From Rhodobacter maris (GTDB taxonomy: Bacteria; Pseudomonadota; Alphaproteobacteria; Rhodobacterales; Rhodobacteraceae), in assembly GCF_900217815.1 (NCBI RefSeq), contig NZ_OBMT01000001.1:310001-374000 (forward strand): a stretch of DNA of 64,000 nt. The letters are read 5' to 3'. The notes beneath the pieces are model-generated. The model saw nothing but the letters and a program-made list of their open reading frames with translations, was not told the origin of the DNA and ran no database searches. Positions 46,112 through 54,379 of the stretch are shown here, one piece after another (within the stretch, counting starts at the first letter, position 1; each line of letters starts with the position of its first letter). The translations under genes were made by a program, and so were the position numbers.

Positions 46112-46183
46112 CTCGAAATACAAAGCGGGCGGACCGCTCTGAGTCTCTGTTGACACTTCGATTCTAAGTCTCCGCCCGCTCCG
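46082..46183 (-). ncRNA. Putative structured RNA antisense to the cassette leader
   Basis: Between the terminator and the two-gene cassette, a 10-bp perfect inverted repeat (AGCGGGCGGA, 46124-46133, with TCCGCCCGCT, 46171-46180) closes a 37-base segment. With the terminator hairpin it would give an RNA of about 100 bases on the minus strand. No protein-coding frame is plausible. The promoter is not clear. It may be a regulator of the adjacent cassette or a remnant of a mobile element. The tRNA resemblance of the stem is superficial. Confidence 0.35.
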
Positions 46184-46218
46184 ATGCAATCAATTCCTCA
46201 TGCAATGGAGCGAGGAAA

Positions 46219-46434
46219 ATGACACTTTATTATCTGAATACAAACCAACAGGCCAATGGCGACTATGAAGTGCACACTGGCAGTTGCACATGGTTGCCAG
46301 CCGAAGGAAATCGTGAATATTTGGGGCAATTCTCTAACTGCCGCGATGCAGTAGCTGAAGCCAAGTCCCGTCATCCAAGCTGGTACCGCATCAACGGCTG
46401 CAAGTATTGCTGCCCTAACTGCCATACGAGCTAA
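46219..46434 (+). CDS. Small cysteine-rich protein, first gene of a two-gene cassette
   Basis: 71 residues: YYLNTNQQANGDYEVHTGS near the start, then WLPAEGNREYLGQF, and a cysteine-rich end (CKYCCPNCH). There are six cysteines in all, the last cluster resembling a zinc ribbon. I recall similar tiny proteins in scattered bacterial genomes, always close to a gene like the one following here. Function is unknown. Base composition is AT-richer than the neighbours, so it may be acquired. A GAGGAAA site precedes the ATG. The second gene begins 12 bases after the stop. Confidence 0.72.
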   Translation: MTLYYLNTNQQANGDYEVHTGSCTWLPAEGNREYLGQFSNCRDAVAEAKSRHPSWYRINGCKYCCPNCHTS

Positions 46435-46446
46435 CAGGTAAAACAC

Positions 46447-46620
46447 ATGGCAACCAATCCTCCCAAAGGTGACGGACATCGCAATGGCGCGGTTAAGGGA
46501 CGTTCGCAAACCCAAACTCCTTCGGGAAACTGGGTCAAACGCGATGCCAAAACTGGCCGTTTCCTGGATGTCAAAACTTCTTCGAAGACCCCGTTCAAAG
46601 GTGTCCGAAAGGAAAAATGA
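46447..46620 (+). CDS. Small basic protein, second gene of a two-gene cassette
   Basis: 57 residues, very basic: MATNPPKGDGHRNGAVKGRS near the start, GNWVKRDAKTGRFLDVK in the middle and PFKGVRKEK at the end. It lacks hydrophobic segments and is probably a nucleic-acid-binding or disordered peptide. From memory this type of protein is widespread but undescribed, and commonly lies next to the cysteine-rich partner. A CAGGTAA sequence precedes the ATG. A strong terminator follows 7 bases after the stop. Confidence 0.7.
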   Translation: MATNPPKGDGHRNGAVKGRSQTQTPSGNWVKRDAKTGRFLDVKTSSKTPFKGVRKEK

Positions 46621-46627
46621 CAAACGG

Positions 46628-46655
46628 CGGCGCGCCCCCCGGGCGCGCCGTTTTC
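46628..46655. terminator. Bidirectional terminator after the two-gene cassette
   Basis: A 10-bp GC-only stem (46628-46637 with 46641-46650) with loop CCC is followed by TTTTC on the plus strand. It also sits after the tiny minus-strand lipoprotein gene. Confidence 0.85.
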
Positions 46656-46657
46656 AT

Positions 46658-46738
46658 TCAGATGAACGGAACAAGCGGCACGCTGTCACCACAAGCGCTC
46701 ACCAGCAGCACCAGACCGAGAACCAGCACGAGTTTCAT
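46658..46738 (-). CDS. Tiny lipoprotein (26 residues)
   Basis: MKLVLVLGLVLLVSACGDS: a signal peptide with lipobox VSAC at residues 13-16, then only ten more residues (GDSVPLVPFI). A perfect AGGAGG ribosome-binding site (on the minus strand) stands 6 bases before the ATG, and the bidirectional terminator at 46628-46655 follows the stop. This is the layout of entericidin-like small lipoproteins. It is easily missed because of length. It is divergent from the FAD oxidoreductase gene, 92 bases away. Confidence 0.65.
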   Translation of the reverse strand: MKLVLVLGLVLLVSACGDSVPLVPFI

Positions 46739-46830
46739 CGCAGCCTCCTGTGTTGTCAGAAGTCTACGCCCGCCGCGCAGTTGCAGCAATCGCCCTTCCC
46801 TTCCTGTCCGGGCGCGACTAGCTTGCCGCC

Positions 46831-47904
46831 ATGCAAAGCGATTTTCTCATTCTCGGCGGCGGCATCGCGGGGCTTTCGGCTGCGGCGAAGCTCGCGCACG
46901 TCGGCTCTCTCACGCTTCTGGAAGCCGAAGACCATCTGGCCTATCACGCCTCCGCCCGCTCGGCTGCGCTTTACGAGCCGCGCTACGGCAACCCTGCCGT
47001 GGTCGCGCTCTCCGAAGCCTCGGGCGATTTTTACCACGGCTCGGGCCTGCTCACGCCGCGTGGCTTCATGATCGTCGACGGGCCCGAGCATGGCGCGCGC
47101 TTCCGCGCCCAGCTCAAGGGCTTCGCTCTCGATGAACTCACGATCGGGGAGGCGCGCGCGCTGTGTCCGATCCTGAACCCCGAGACCGTGGCGTTTGCGG
47201 GCCATGCCGCCCATGCCTGGGATATCGACACCGATGCGCTGGTGCAGCGCGCGGCGCGCGCGGCCCGCGCGGCGGGCGCGGTGATCCGCACGAAGGCGCG
47301 CGCCACGCGCATCAGCCGCACGGCGACAGGCTGGGAGGTCGAAGCGGGCGGCGAGGTGTTCACAACGAAGCTCCTGATCAATGCCGCGGGCGCCTGGGTG
47401 GATGAGGTGGCGAAATTGGCCGGTGTCGCACCGCTCGGCTTCACGCCGCTGCGCCGCTCGATGGCGCGCATCCCCGCGCCTGCGGGCCAAGATGTGCGCG
47501 CCTGGCCAATGGTGATCGGCGGCGCCGAGGACTGGTACATGAAGCCCGATGCGGGCGCGCTGATCGTCTCCCCCGCCGAGGAAGACCCGATGCCGCCCCA
47601 TGACGCCTTTGCCGATGACATGGTGCTGGCCGAGGGGCTCGCGCGTTACGAGGCGGCAGTGACCGAACCTGTCACCCGGCTTCTGGCAAGCTGGGCTGGC
47701 TTGCGCACCTTCTCGCCCGACCGCGCCCCGGTGATCGGCTTTGATCCGCGCGACCCCGGCTTTTTCTGGCTGGCCGGACAGGGCGGTTACGGCTTCCAGA
47801 GCGCGCCCGCCGCGGCAGATCTTGTGGCCGATCTGATCGCCGGGCGTGCGCCTGTGCCCGAGCGCGCCATTCTGTCCGCCCTCGATCCGGCGCGTTTCGG
47901 TTGA
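46831..47904 (+). CDS. FAD-dependent oxidoreductase (DadA/glycine oxidase-like)
   Basis: A 357-residue flavoenzyme. The FAD-binding motif DFLILGGGIAGLSAAAKLA starts at residue 4, LEAEDHLAYHASARSAAL follows, and GQGGYGFQSAPAAADL lies near the C-terminus. This places it in the DAO family (D-amino-acid or glycine oxidase and relatives). It probably oxidises an amino acid or N-methyl amine; the substrate is unknown. It lies on the far side of the accessory patch after carB, and codon use is like the host genes. The CMD-family gene follows at 46 bases. Confidence 0.88.
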   Translation: MQSDFLILGGGIAGLSAAAKLAHVGSLTLLEAEDHLAYHASARSAALYEPRYGNPAVVALSEASGDFYHGSGLLTPRGFMIVDGPEHGARFRAQLKGFALDELTIGEARALCPILNPETVAFAGHAAHAWDIDTDALVQRAARAARAAGAVIRTKARATRISRTATGWEVEAGGEVFTTKLLINAAGAWVDEVAKLAGVAPLGFTPLRRSMARIPAPAGQDVRAWPMVIGGAEDWYMKPDAGALIVSPAEEDPMPPHDAFADDMVLAEGLARYEAAVTEPVTRLLASWAGLRTFSPDRAPVIGFDPRDPGFFWLAGQGGYGFQSAPAAADLVADLIAGRAPVPERAILSALDPARFG

Positions 47905-47950
47905 CATTCCACCTTCTGAATATATCAGGGGTGTCAGAAGGAGACCTCCC

Positions 47951-48301
47951 ATGAGCTACAAACAGAAGATGGAAGACCAGCGCGCCGAGCTGCGCGTGAT
48001 GAGCAAGGCGATCCCGGATGCGATGCGCGGCTTTGGCGCGATGGAAAAGGCGATCACCGAAAACGGCGTGCTCGACAAGAAGCAGAAGGAATGGCTGGCC
48101 GTCGCCATGGGCATCGTGATCCGCTGCGAGCCCTGCGTGAATTTTCATGTCTCGGCACTGATGCGCGCAGGCGGCACCCGCGAGGAGCTTTCCGACATCT
48201 GCGCCGTGGCGATCCAGATGGGGGGCGGGCCGGCGATGATGTATGCCGCCCATGCGCTTGCCTGCTGGGACGAGATCGCGGCCGAGGCGCCGCAGGGCTG
48301 A
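47951..48301 (+). CDS. Carboxymuconolactone decarboxylase (AhpD-like) family protein
   Basis: A 116-residue protein. The CXXC motif (CEPCVNFHVSALMRAG) with following histidine is that of AhpD-like peroxidase-reductase members of the CMD family. These act as thiol-based antioxidants or gamma-carboxymuconolactone decarboxylases; the Cys pair favours the first role. The start MSYKQKMED at 47951 is chosen because the family region begins there. It follows the FAD oxidoreductase gene by 46 bases. Confidence 0.9.
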   Translation: MSYKQKMEDQRAELRVMSKAIPDAMRGFGAMEKAITENGVLDKKQKEWLAVAMGIVIRCEPCVNFHVSALMRAGGTREELSDICAVAIQMGGGPAMMYAAHALACWDEIAAEAPQG

Positions 48302-48374
48302 GCCTGTTCGCGGCGCGCGACGGAAGTGGCGCGCCGCAGCGTTCATCTGGCATCCAGCAACGATGGAGCGTCCG

Positions 48375-48878
48375 ATGAAACGCCTAACGATCCTCTCCGC
48401 CGCCTGTCTCCTGATTGCGGGCACCGCGGCCGCCCCGGCGCAAACCGGGTTTGGCACCGCGCAGGGCGCCGGGCAACGCGCACAGATGGCGCAAAATTTT
48501 TTGGCAATGTGGGATCTTGACGGAGACGGCAAGGTCACCCCCGCCGAGGCGCGCGAGCACCGCGGCGATGTGTTTGCGATGTTCGACAGCGACGGAGATG
48601 GCAGCTTCTCCGCCGAAGAAATCGCCGGGATCGGCGACTTCCGCACCGCGCAGCAGGAGGCCAACGGCGCCGGTCCCGCCACTCAGCGCATCCCGGCCTT
48701 GCAGGGCCTTGGCGGGCAGGGAGGGATGACACAAAGGCAAATCGCGCGGCTCGACAGCAACCGGGACAACCGGATCTCGCAAAGCGAGTTCGTCGCGGGC
48801 ACCGATGCCTGGTTTGCGATGCGTGACCGCAATGGCGACGGCGTGCTGACGGTGGCCGATTTCGGCCCGCGCCGCTGA
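48375..48878 (+). CDS. Exported EF-hand calcium-binding protein
   Basis: A 167-residue protein with a Sec signal peptide (MKRLTILSAACLLIAGTAAAPAQ). At least four EF-hand loops are seen: DLDGDGKVTPAE (about 47), DSDGDGSFSAEE (about 71), DSNRDNRISQSE (about 126) and DRNGDGVLTVAD (about 150). The third deviates from consensus (Asn, Arg in the loop). The protein likely senses or buffers calcium in the periplasm. The partner protein is not known. Start ATG at 48375. Confidence 0.87.
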   Translation: MKRLTILSAACLLIAGTAAAPAQTGFGTAQGAGQRAQMAQNFLAMWDLDGDGKVTPAEAREHRGDVFAMFDSDGDGSFSAEEIAGIGDFRTAQQEANGAGPATQRIPALQGLGGQGGMTQRQIARLDSNRDNRISQSEFVAGTDAWFAMRDRNGDGVLTVADFGPRR

Positions 48879-48939
48879 GCGTGCCCGTGACAGATCCGCA
48901 AATTTGCGCCACCTTGCGGCAAACAGGCAGGGGGCAGGC

Positions 48940-49770
48940 ATGCGGGGCGCGGCGATTCTCACTACGGTAGCGGTCTGCGCGGGGCTGGCGGGCTGCGGCG
49001 GCGAGCACAAACCCGGCCCGGTGCATACACAGCTGATGGCGCCCGAAGCTCTTGTGGCCTCCGATCACCTTGCCCCCGGCCTGCCCGCGCGGTTCGGCGA
49101 CACCAACCCGACCCCCTGGGAGGGCATCACGCCGGCACGCTATCCGGTGCACGGGCTTGATGCGGCGCGCTATCAGGGCGCGATCGACTGGCCGCAGGCG
49201 CGGGCCGCAGGGATCGCTTTCGCTTGGCTGAAAGCGACCGAAGGCGGCGATCACGTCGACCCCGGGTTTGAACGCAATGCCCCCGCGGCGCGGGCCGCGG
49301 GCGTGCGCGTGGGCGCCTATCACTTCTATTATTTCTGCCGCTCCGCCGCCGATCAGGCGAAATGGTTCATCGAACGCGTGCCGAAACATGCGGGCGACCT
49401 GCCGCCGGTGCTCGACATCGAATGGAACCACACCTCGCCCACCTGCCAGTTGCGTCCGGACGGGTCCAAGGTACGGGCCGAGATGCGCACCTTCCTTGAC
49501 CTGCTGGAACGTCATTATGGCACGCGCCCCGTGGTTTATACCGACCCGGCCTTCTATGCCGACAATGATCTGGGGCAGATGGCAGGGGTCGAATTCTGGC
49601 TCCGGACTGTCACCGCGCATCCTTCCGAACGCTATCCCGGCGAGCGCTGGAGCTTCTGGCAATATACCGGCACCGGGGTCGTGCCCGGCGTCGGCGGCAC
49701 GGTCGATCTGAACGCTTTTGCGGGCTCGCGCGCGGCCTGGGACGCCTGGCTCGCCGCACGGGCGCAATGA
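48940..49770 (+). CDS. GH25-family muramidase, lipoprotein
   Basis: A 276-residue protein. The signal peptide ends in a lipobox (GLAGC, about residue 19), so the enzyme is predicted to be membrane-anchored. The GH25 lysozyme fold is clear: GLDAARYQGAIDWPQ, FAWLKATEGGDHVDP, GAYHFYYFC and VLDIEWNHTS, which holds the catalytic Asp/Glu pair (about residue 150). Likely role: cleavage of peptidoglycan during growth or remodelling. It is not linked to the holin pair at 18-19 kb. The start at 48940 is preferred to an upstream TTG because it gives a normal signal peptide. Confidence 0.88.
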   Translation: MRGAAILTTVAVCAGLAGCGGEHKPGPVHTQLMAPEALVASDHLAPGLPARFGDTNPTPWEGITPARYPVHGLDAARYQGAIDWPQARAAGIAFAWLKATEGGDHVDPGFERNAPAARAAGVRVGAYHFYYFCRSAADQAKWFIERVPKHAGDLPPVLDIEWNHTSPTCQLRPDGSKVRAEMRTFLDLLERHYGTRPVVYTDPAFYADNDLGQMAGVEFWLRTVTAHPSERYPGERWSFWQYTGTGVVPGVGGTVDLNAFAGSRAAWDAWLAARAQ

Positions 49771-49806
49771 GGGCGCCGGGGGGCCAGCTCCCGGTTTGAC
49801 AGGACA

Positions 49807-49832
49807 CGGGGCGGAGGTTGCCCCCCGCCCCG
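49807..49832. terminator. GC-rich hairpin between the GH25 gene and the DMGDH-like gene
   Basis: CGGGGCGG (49807-49814) pairs with CCGCCCCG (49825-49832), lying between two convergent genes. The U tract is weak (CTTCTTG on the plus strand). Confidence 0.5.
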
Positions 49833-49858
49833 CTTCTTGCGCGTGAGTGGTCGTTTCG

Positions 49859-52360
49859 TCAGCCGTCGATGCGGATGCGCGCGTTCGTCGGGTCATGCGG
49901 GCTGTCTTCCGCCACCACCGCATCCCATTCCTGAAGCTGCATCTTCACCTTGAGCTTGGTGCCCACCTCGGCGAGGTCGGGGCGCACATAGCCCATGCCG
50001 ATCTGCTTGCCGAAGGCGACCGACCAGCCGCCCGAGGTGAGGCGGCCAACCTTTTCGCCATCGGCGATGATCGCTTCCTTGCCCCACGGATCCGAGTCTT
50101 CCGGCCCGTCGATCAGCAGCGTCACGCATTTCGCGCGGATGCCGGTGTCGAGCATCGCCTGCTTGCCGCGGAACTCCTTGCCCAGATCGATGAAGCGGTC
50201 GAGACCGGCTTCCATCGGCGTGGCATCCCGGCCAAGCTCGTTGCCGAAGGCGCGGTAGCTCTTTTCCTGACGCAGCCAGTTCTGGGCGCGGGCGCCAACG
50301 GGTTTGAGCCCGTGCTTCTCGCCCACCGACCAGATCAGATCCCAGAGGTAACGGCCGAATTCGACCGGGAAATGGAGTTCCCAACCAAGTTCGCCCGTAT
50401 AGGCCACGCGCACCGCCCGCACCGGGCACATGCCCAGCTCGATGTCGCGGTAGCTCAGCCAAGGGAAGCGCTTGTTCGAAAGCACGGTTTCGGGCGCGGC
50501 GTCCTTGACGAGTTCATTGAGCAGCGCGCGCGCGGTGGGGCCCGCCAACGCATAGACGCCCCATTGCGTGGTGACATCGTGGATGTCGATATACCCGCCA
50601 CCGTCCGCCATGAAGTCTTCCGCCGATTTAATCAGGAAATCAGCGTCATAGGCGGTCCATGCACCGGCCGAGATCAGGTAGTATTCGTTCTCGGCAAGCC
50701 GCACGATCGTGTATTCGGTGCGGGTCGTGCCCGCATCGGTGAGCGCATAGGTGAGGTTGATGCGCCCCACCTTGGGCAGCTTGTTGCAGGTGAAATGGTC
50801 GAGGAAGGCGGTGGCGCCGGGGCCGCGCACGAGGTGCTTGGTGAAGGCGGAGGCGTCGATGATGCCACAGGTTTGGCGCACAGCCTCGGCCTCGGCCTTG
50901 GCATATTGCCACCACGCCCCGCGGCGGAAGCTGCGGGAAGTGTGGTCGAAATCGGCGGGCGCATCGACGGGGCCGTAATAGTTCGGGCGTTCCCAGCCGT
51001 TCACCTGCCCCATTTGCGCGCCCAGCGCGATCTGGCGGTCATAAGCGGGCGCGGTGCGCAGGGGCCGGCAGGCTTCGCGCTCCTCGTCCGGGTGGTGCAG
51101 GATGAAGACATGCTCGTAGCATTCCTCGTTCTTGCGCGCGGCATATTCGGTGGTCATCCACGCGCCGTAGCGTTTCGGGTCGAGCGAGGCCATGTCGATC
51201 TCGGCTTCGCCCTCGACCATCATCTGCGCGAGATAATAGCCGGTGCCGCCCGCGGCGGTGATGCCAAACGAGAAGCCCTCGGCCAGCCACATGTTGCGCA
51301 GCCCCGGCGCGGGGCCGACGAGCGGGTTGCCATCGGGGGTGTAGCAGATCGGGCCGTTGAAATCGTCTTTCAGACCCACGGTTTCCGAGGTCGGCAGACG
51401 GTGGATCATCGACATGTATTCGGTCTCGATGCGTTCGAGATCGAGCGGGAAGAGGTCGGCACGGAAGGTCTCCGGCACGTCATAGAGAAAGCGCGCGGGA
51501 GCGTTGCGCTCATAGGGGCCGAGGATCCAGCCGCCACGCTCTTCGCGCACATACCATTTGGCGTCGGAATCGCGCAGCACCGGGTGCTCGGGGTTGCCTT
51601 CGGCGCGCCATTTGACGAGCGCCGGATCGGGCTCGGTGACGATGAACTGGTGCTCGACCGGGATTGCCGGGATCTTGATGCCCAGAAGCCGGGCGGTGCG
51701 TTGCGCGTGGTTGCCCGTCGCCGTCACCACATGTTCGGCATGCACGTCGACCAGCTCGCCCGAGCCGACAAGGTTGCCGCCCTTCTCGATCATCTTTTCA
51801 AGCGTGACGACCCATTCCGAGCCGGTCCAGCGATAGGCGTTCACCTGCAGCTTGCGCACGATCTCGACGCCGCGCTGACGCGCGCCCTTCGCCATCGCCT
51901 GCGTCACGTCGGCGGGGTTGATGTAGCCGTCCTGCGGGTGGAAGAGCGCCCCCTTCAGATCGTCCGAATACATCAGCGGCCAGCGCTCTTTCATCTGCGC
52001 GGGCGTGAGGAACTCGTGATAGACGCCCGCGGTCTCGGCCACGCTCGAATAGAGCTTGTATTCGTCCATCCGCTCATCGGTCTGCGCCATGCGCAGGTTG
52101 CCGCAGATCGAGAAGCCGGCGTTGAGCCCGGTTTCGGCCTCGAGCGTCTTGTAGAAATCAACCGAGTATTTGTGGATATGCGTGGTGGCATAGCCCATGT
52201 TGAAGAGCGGCAGCAGGCCAGCGGCATGCCATGTCGAGCCCGAAGTCAGCTCGTCGCGCTCCACCTGCATCACCTCCCAGCCGGCCTTGGCAAGGTGATA
52301 GGCCACCGAACAGCCGACGGCACCGCCACCGACGACAAGGGCTTTGACATGGGTCTTCAT
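49859..52360 (-). CDS. Dimethylglycine/sarcosine dehydrogenase-like FAD-folate protein
   Basis: An 833-residue two-part flavoprotein. The N-terminal DAO-type domain contains VVGGGAVGCSVAYHLAKAG and TSGSTWHAAGLLPL; its histidine is where FAD is covalently attached in this family. The C-terminal half (about 430-833) is a GcvT-like tetrahydrofolate-binding part (SFRRGAWWQYAKAEAEA, AYTGELGWELHFPVE). This layout fits dimethylglycine dehydrogenase or sarcosine dehydrogenase, which demethylate glycine betaine breakdown products and load the C1 unit on folate. The ATG at 52360 is set by the family start (MKTHVKALVVGGG). Neighbours give no operon context. Confidence 0.9.
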   Translation of the reverse strand: MKTHVKALVVGGGAVGCSVAYHLAKAGWEVMQVERDELTSGSTWHAAGLLPLFNMGYATTHIHKYSVDFYKTLEAETGLNAGFSICGNLRMAQTDERMDEYKLYSSVAETAGVYHEFLTPAQMKERWPLMYSDDLKGALFHPQDGYINPADVTQAMAKGARQRGVEIVRKLQVNAYRWTGSEWVVTLEKMIEKGGNLVGSGELVDVHAEHVVTATGNHAQRTARLLGIKIPAIPVEHQFIVTEPDPALVKWRAEGNPEHPVLRDSDAKWYVREERGGWILGPYERNAPARFLYDVPETFRADLFPLDLERIETEYMSMIHRLPTSETVGLKDDFNGPICYTPDGNPLVGPAPGLRNMWLAEGFSFGITAAGGTGYYLAQMMVEGEAEIDMASLDPKRYGAWMTTEYAARKNEECYEHVFILHHPDEEREACRPLRTAPAYDRQIALGAQMGQVNGWERPNYYGPVDAPADFDHTSRSFRRGAWWQYAKAEAEAVRQTCGIIDASAFTKHLVRGPGATAFLDHFTCNKLPKVGRINLTYALTDAGTTRTEYTIVRLAENEYYLISAGAWTAYDADFLIKSAEDFMADGGGYIDIHDVTTQWGVYALAGPTARALLNELVKDAAPETVLSNKRFPWLSYRDIELGMCPVRAVRVAYTGELGWELHFPVEFGRYLWDLIWSVGEKHGLKPVGARAQNWLRQEKSYRAFGNELGRDATPMEAGLDRFIDLGKEFRGKQAMLDTGIRAKCVTLLIDGPEDSDPWGKEAIIADGEKVGRLTSGGWSVAFGKQIGMGYVRPDLAEVGTKLKVKMQLQEWDAVVAEDSPHDPTNARIRIDG

Positions 52361-52600
52361 CGGACTCTCCTGAAGGGGTTTTCTCCGTTGTGGCAGGTTG
52401 ACCGCGGTTCGGGCAAGCACGCCCGACCTTTGTGGGCGAAAAGCGACATTGCGCGCAGCCGTGATCCCCGGTGCGGCACGGTTTACCAATCCATCAGCTT
52501 TGGCGTGAAAATCAGCACGTCTTGCGGTAAATTCTTTCTGAAACCTGTGACGTGCCTTTCTGCCAGAATCCCGCTTTGATGATCGAAGGACAGTGTTGCC

Positions 52601-53230
52601 ATGACTGCCATCGCCCCAGTGAACCGGATCGCCAGCCGCGGCCATGCCGCGCGCACCGCTGTCTCGGCCACTTCCGAGGCGGTCGCGACACGTCAGAACA
52701 CCGCGCGCGCCAAGCCCAGCCCGGCCGAGATCTTCCGGGCGATGCGCGCGGAGCCGGTGAACAGCGCCTCTGACACGCTTGCCGAGGCGAAGGCCAGCAC
52801 CCGTAACCAGCAGACCGGCGTTGCTGCGACCTCGCAACGGATCGGCGCGGAAAACCTCGCCGAGATGCGTCAACGCGATCCGACGCCGATCGAAATTCTC
52901 AAAACCCAACAGGGGGGCGGTGCCTCCGGCGGGCGCGTCAGCGAACTGACGGACATGATCGAGGGCCGCACCGAGACCGGCGATGTCGATCTGGCGCAAA
53001 GCCGCCCGGATGTGCCCGAACAGATCGCGCAGCAGCGCTCGATGACCGATCAGAGCATTTCGGCCGCCCTGTCGCGCCAGCGCCGCAACACGAGCGGCAC
53101 TGATCTGGCGCAGCGAATGGAGCAACGCCTCGCCGAGGTCAATGCCAAGCAAGGCGCCTATTCCACGCTTTCGCTCGCCGCGGTGAGCCCGGCCGGGCAG
53201 ACGGGAATCGCCATGCAGCTGCGCATGTAA
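52601..53230 (+). CDS. Hypothetical protein
   Basis: 209 residues, hydrophilic, with no signal peptide or membrane segment. It is rich in Ala, Ser, Thr, Gln and Arg and reads as largely disordered in the first 120 residues; the C-terminal part has a helical feel (RRNTSGTDLAQRMEQRLAEV). The family is not recognised. It is divergent from the dimethylglycine-dehydrogenase-like gene (240 bases apart, a space with no feature I recognise) and is followed by a good terminator. A GAAGGA sequence is 11 bases before the ATG. Probably a real gene. Confidence 0.65.
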   Translation: MTAIAPVNRIASRGHAARTAVSATSEAVATRQNTARAKPSPAEIFRAMRAEPVNSASDTLAEAKASTRNQQTGVAATSQRIGAENLAEMRQRDPTPIEILKTQQGGGASGGRVSELTDMIEGRTETGDVDLAQSRPDVPEQIAQQRSMTDQSISAALSRQRRNTSGTDLAQRMEQRLAEVNAKQGAYSTLSLAAVSPAGQTGIAMQLRM

Positions 53231-53250
53231 AGCGCCCGGCGCTTTCTCTG

Positions 53251-53279
53251 AAAACGGCGGCCCGAGGGGCCGCCGTTTT
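53251..53279. terminator. Bidirectional terminator between convergent genes
   Basis: A 13-bp stem with A and T tails (53251-53263 with 53267-53279), loop GAG. Each strand ends in a run of four Ts, so it can serve both the hypothetical gene and the hydroxyacid dehydrogenase gene. Confidence 0.85.
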
Positions 53280-53305
53280 GCTTTCTGCACGGTAGGCTGG
53301 GCGGC

Positions 53306-54292
53306 TCAGAGCACGCCCGGCACCACGAGATCCGGCGGACGGTGGCCGTCGGCAAAGGTCTTGATGTTGAGAATCACTTTCTCGCCCATCTCGAGCCGCC
53401 CCTCGACCGTGGCCGAGCCCATATGCGGCAAGAGCACGACATTGGGGAGTTGGCGCAGGTCCGGATTGAAGGCCGCGCCATGTTCGAACACGTCGAGCCC
53501 GGCCCCCGCCAGCTCACCCGCCTTCAACGCCCGGGTGAGCGCATTCTCGTCGATCACTTCGCCGCGGGACGTGTTCACGATCACGGCCGAGGGCTTCATC
53601 AGCTTGAGCCGGCGCGCGTTGAGCAGATGGAAGGTGGCGGGCGTATGCGGGCAGTTCACGGAAATCACATCCATCCGCGCCACCATCTGATCGAGGCTGT
53701 CCCAATAAGTCGCCTGCAACTCCGCCTCGGTCTCCGGGCGCAGCCGACGGCGGTTGTGGTAATGGATCTGCATGCCGAAGGCCGCCGCGCGCCGCGCCAC
53801 CGCCTGACCGATCCGGCCCATGCCGATGATGCCGAGCCGGCGCCCGCCAATGCGCCCGCCCAGCAGGGCCGTGGGGGAAAACCCCTTCCACTCGCCCCGG
53901 CTCATCAGCGCGAGCCCTTCGGGGATGCGCCGCGTCACGCCGAGAATGAGCGACATCACCATATCGGCGGTATCTTCGGTCACCACGCCCGGCGTGTTCG
54001 AGACGAGCACATTGCGCGAGCGGGCGGAGGCCACGTCGATATGGTCGATGCCCGCGCCGAAATTGGCGATCAGCCGCAGCCTTTCGCCCGCCTGCGCCAG
54101 CATGTTGGCGTCGATATGATCGCAGAGCGTCGGCACCAGAACATCGGCGTCGCGCATCGCCGCCACCAGCTCCTCCCGGCTCATCGGCGCGTCGCTCTCG
54201 CGCAGGGTGACATCGAACAGTTCCGTCATCCGGGTCTCCACCCGTTCGGGCAACCGTCGCGTCACGACAACACTTAGCCGCGGTGCGGGCAT
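53306..54292 (-). CDS. D-isomer-specific 2-hydroxyacid dehydrogenase (glyoxylate/hydroxypyruvate reductase-like)
   Basis: A 328-residue NAD(P)-dependent dehydrogenase. The nucleotide-binding motif GIIGMGRIGQAVARR is at about residue 155. The catalytic Arg (NTSRGEVIDE), Glu (about 265) and His (LLPHMGSAT, about 290) are in their usual places. Similarity is greatest to glyoxylate and hydroxypyruvate reductases of alphaproteobacteria. The start MPAPRLSVVV at 54292 is chosen because the frame upstream is random. The likely reaction is reduction of glyoxylate or hydroxypyruvate. Confidence 0.9.
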   Translation of the reverse strand: MPAPRLSVVVTRRLPERVETRMTELFDVTLRESDAPMSREELVAAMRDADVLVPTLCDHIDANMLAQAGERLRLIANFGAGIDHIDVASARSRNVLVSNTPGVVTEDTADMVMSLILGVTRRIPEGLALMSRGEWKGFSPTALLGGRIGGRRLGIIGMGRIGQAVARRAAAFGMQIHYHNRRRLRPETEAELQATYWDSLDQMVARMDVISVNCPHTPATFHLLNARRLKLMKPSAVIVNTSRGEVIDENALTRALKAGELAGAGLDVFEHGAAFNPDLRQLPNVVLLPHMGSATVEGRLEMGEKVILNIKTFADGHRPPDLVVPGVL

Positions 54293-54379
54293 GCTTGGCT
54301 CTCCTCTCTTCCAATGCATCTGGCTTGGGTGCAAATTGACTGCCAAAGAGGCAAGTTACAAGGCCCGGAGAGAGCAGAA

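Noticed and set aside
45939-46167. Two overlapping open frames of 66-67 codons in the gap after carB
   Set aside because: No ribosome-binding site, no protein family, and both cross the minus-strand terminator. Coding is not supported; more likely noncoding or RNA.
46125-46177. tRNA-like element (acceptor-like GGGCGGA/TCCGCCC with TTCGATTC before it)
   Set aside because: Only 53 bases long; the T-arm stem does not pair and D and anticodon arms are absent.
46150-46180. Promoter with TTGACA at 46150 for the two-gene cassette
   Set aside because: No acceptable -10 hexamer at 16-18 bases; the spacing region is GC-rich (CGCCCG).
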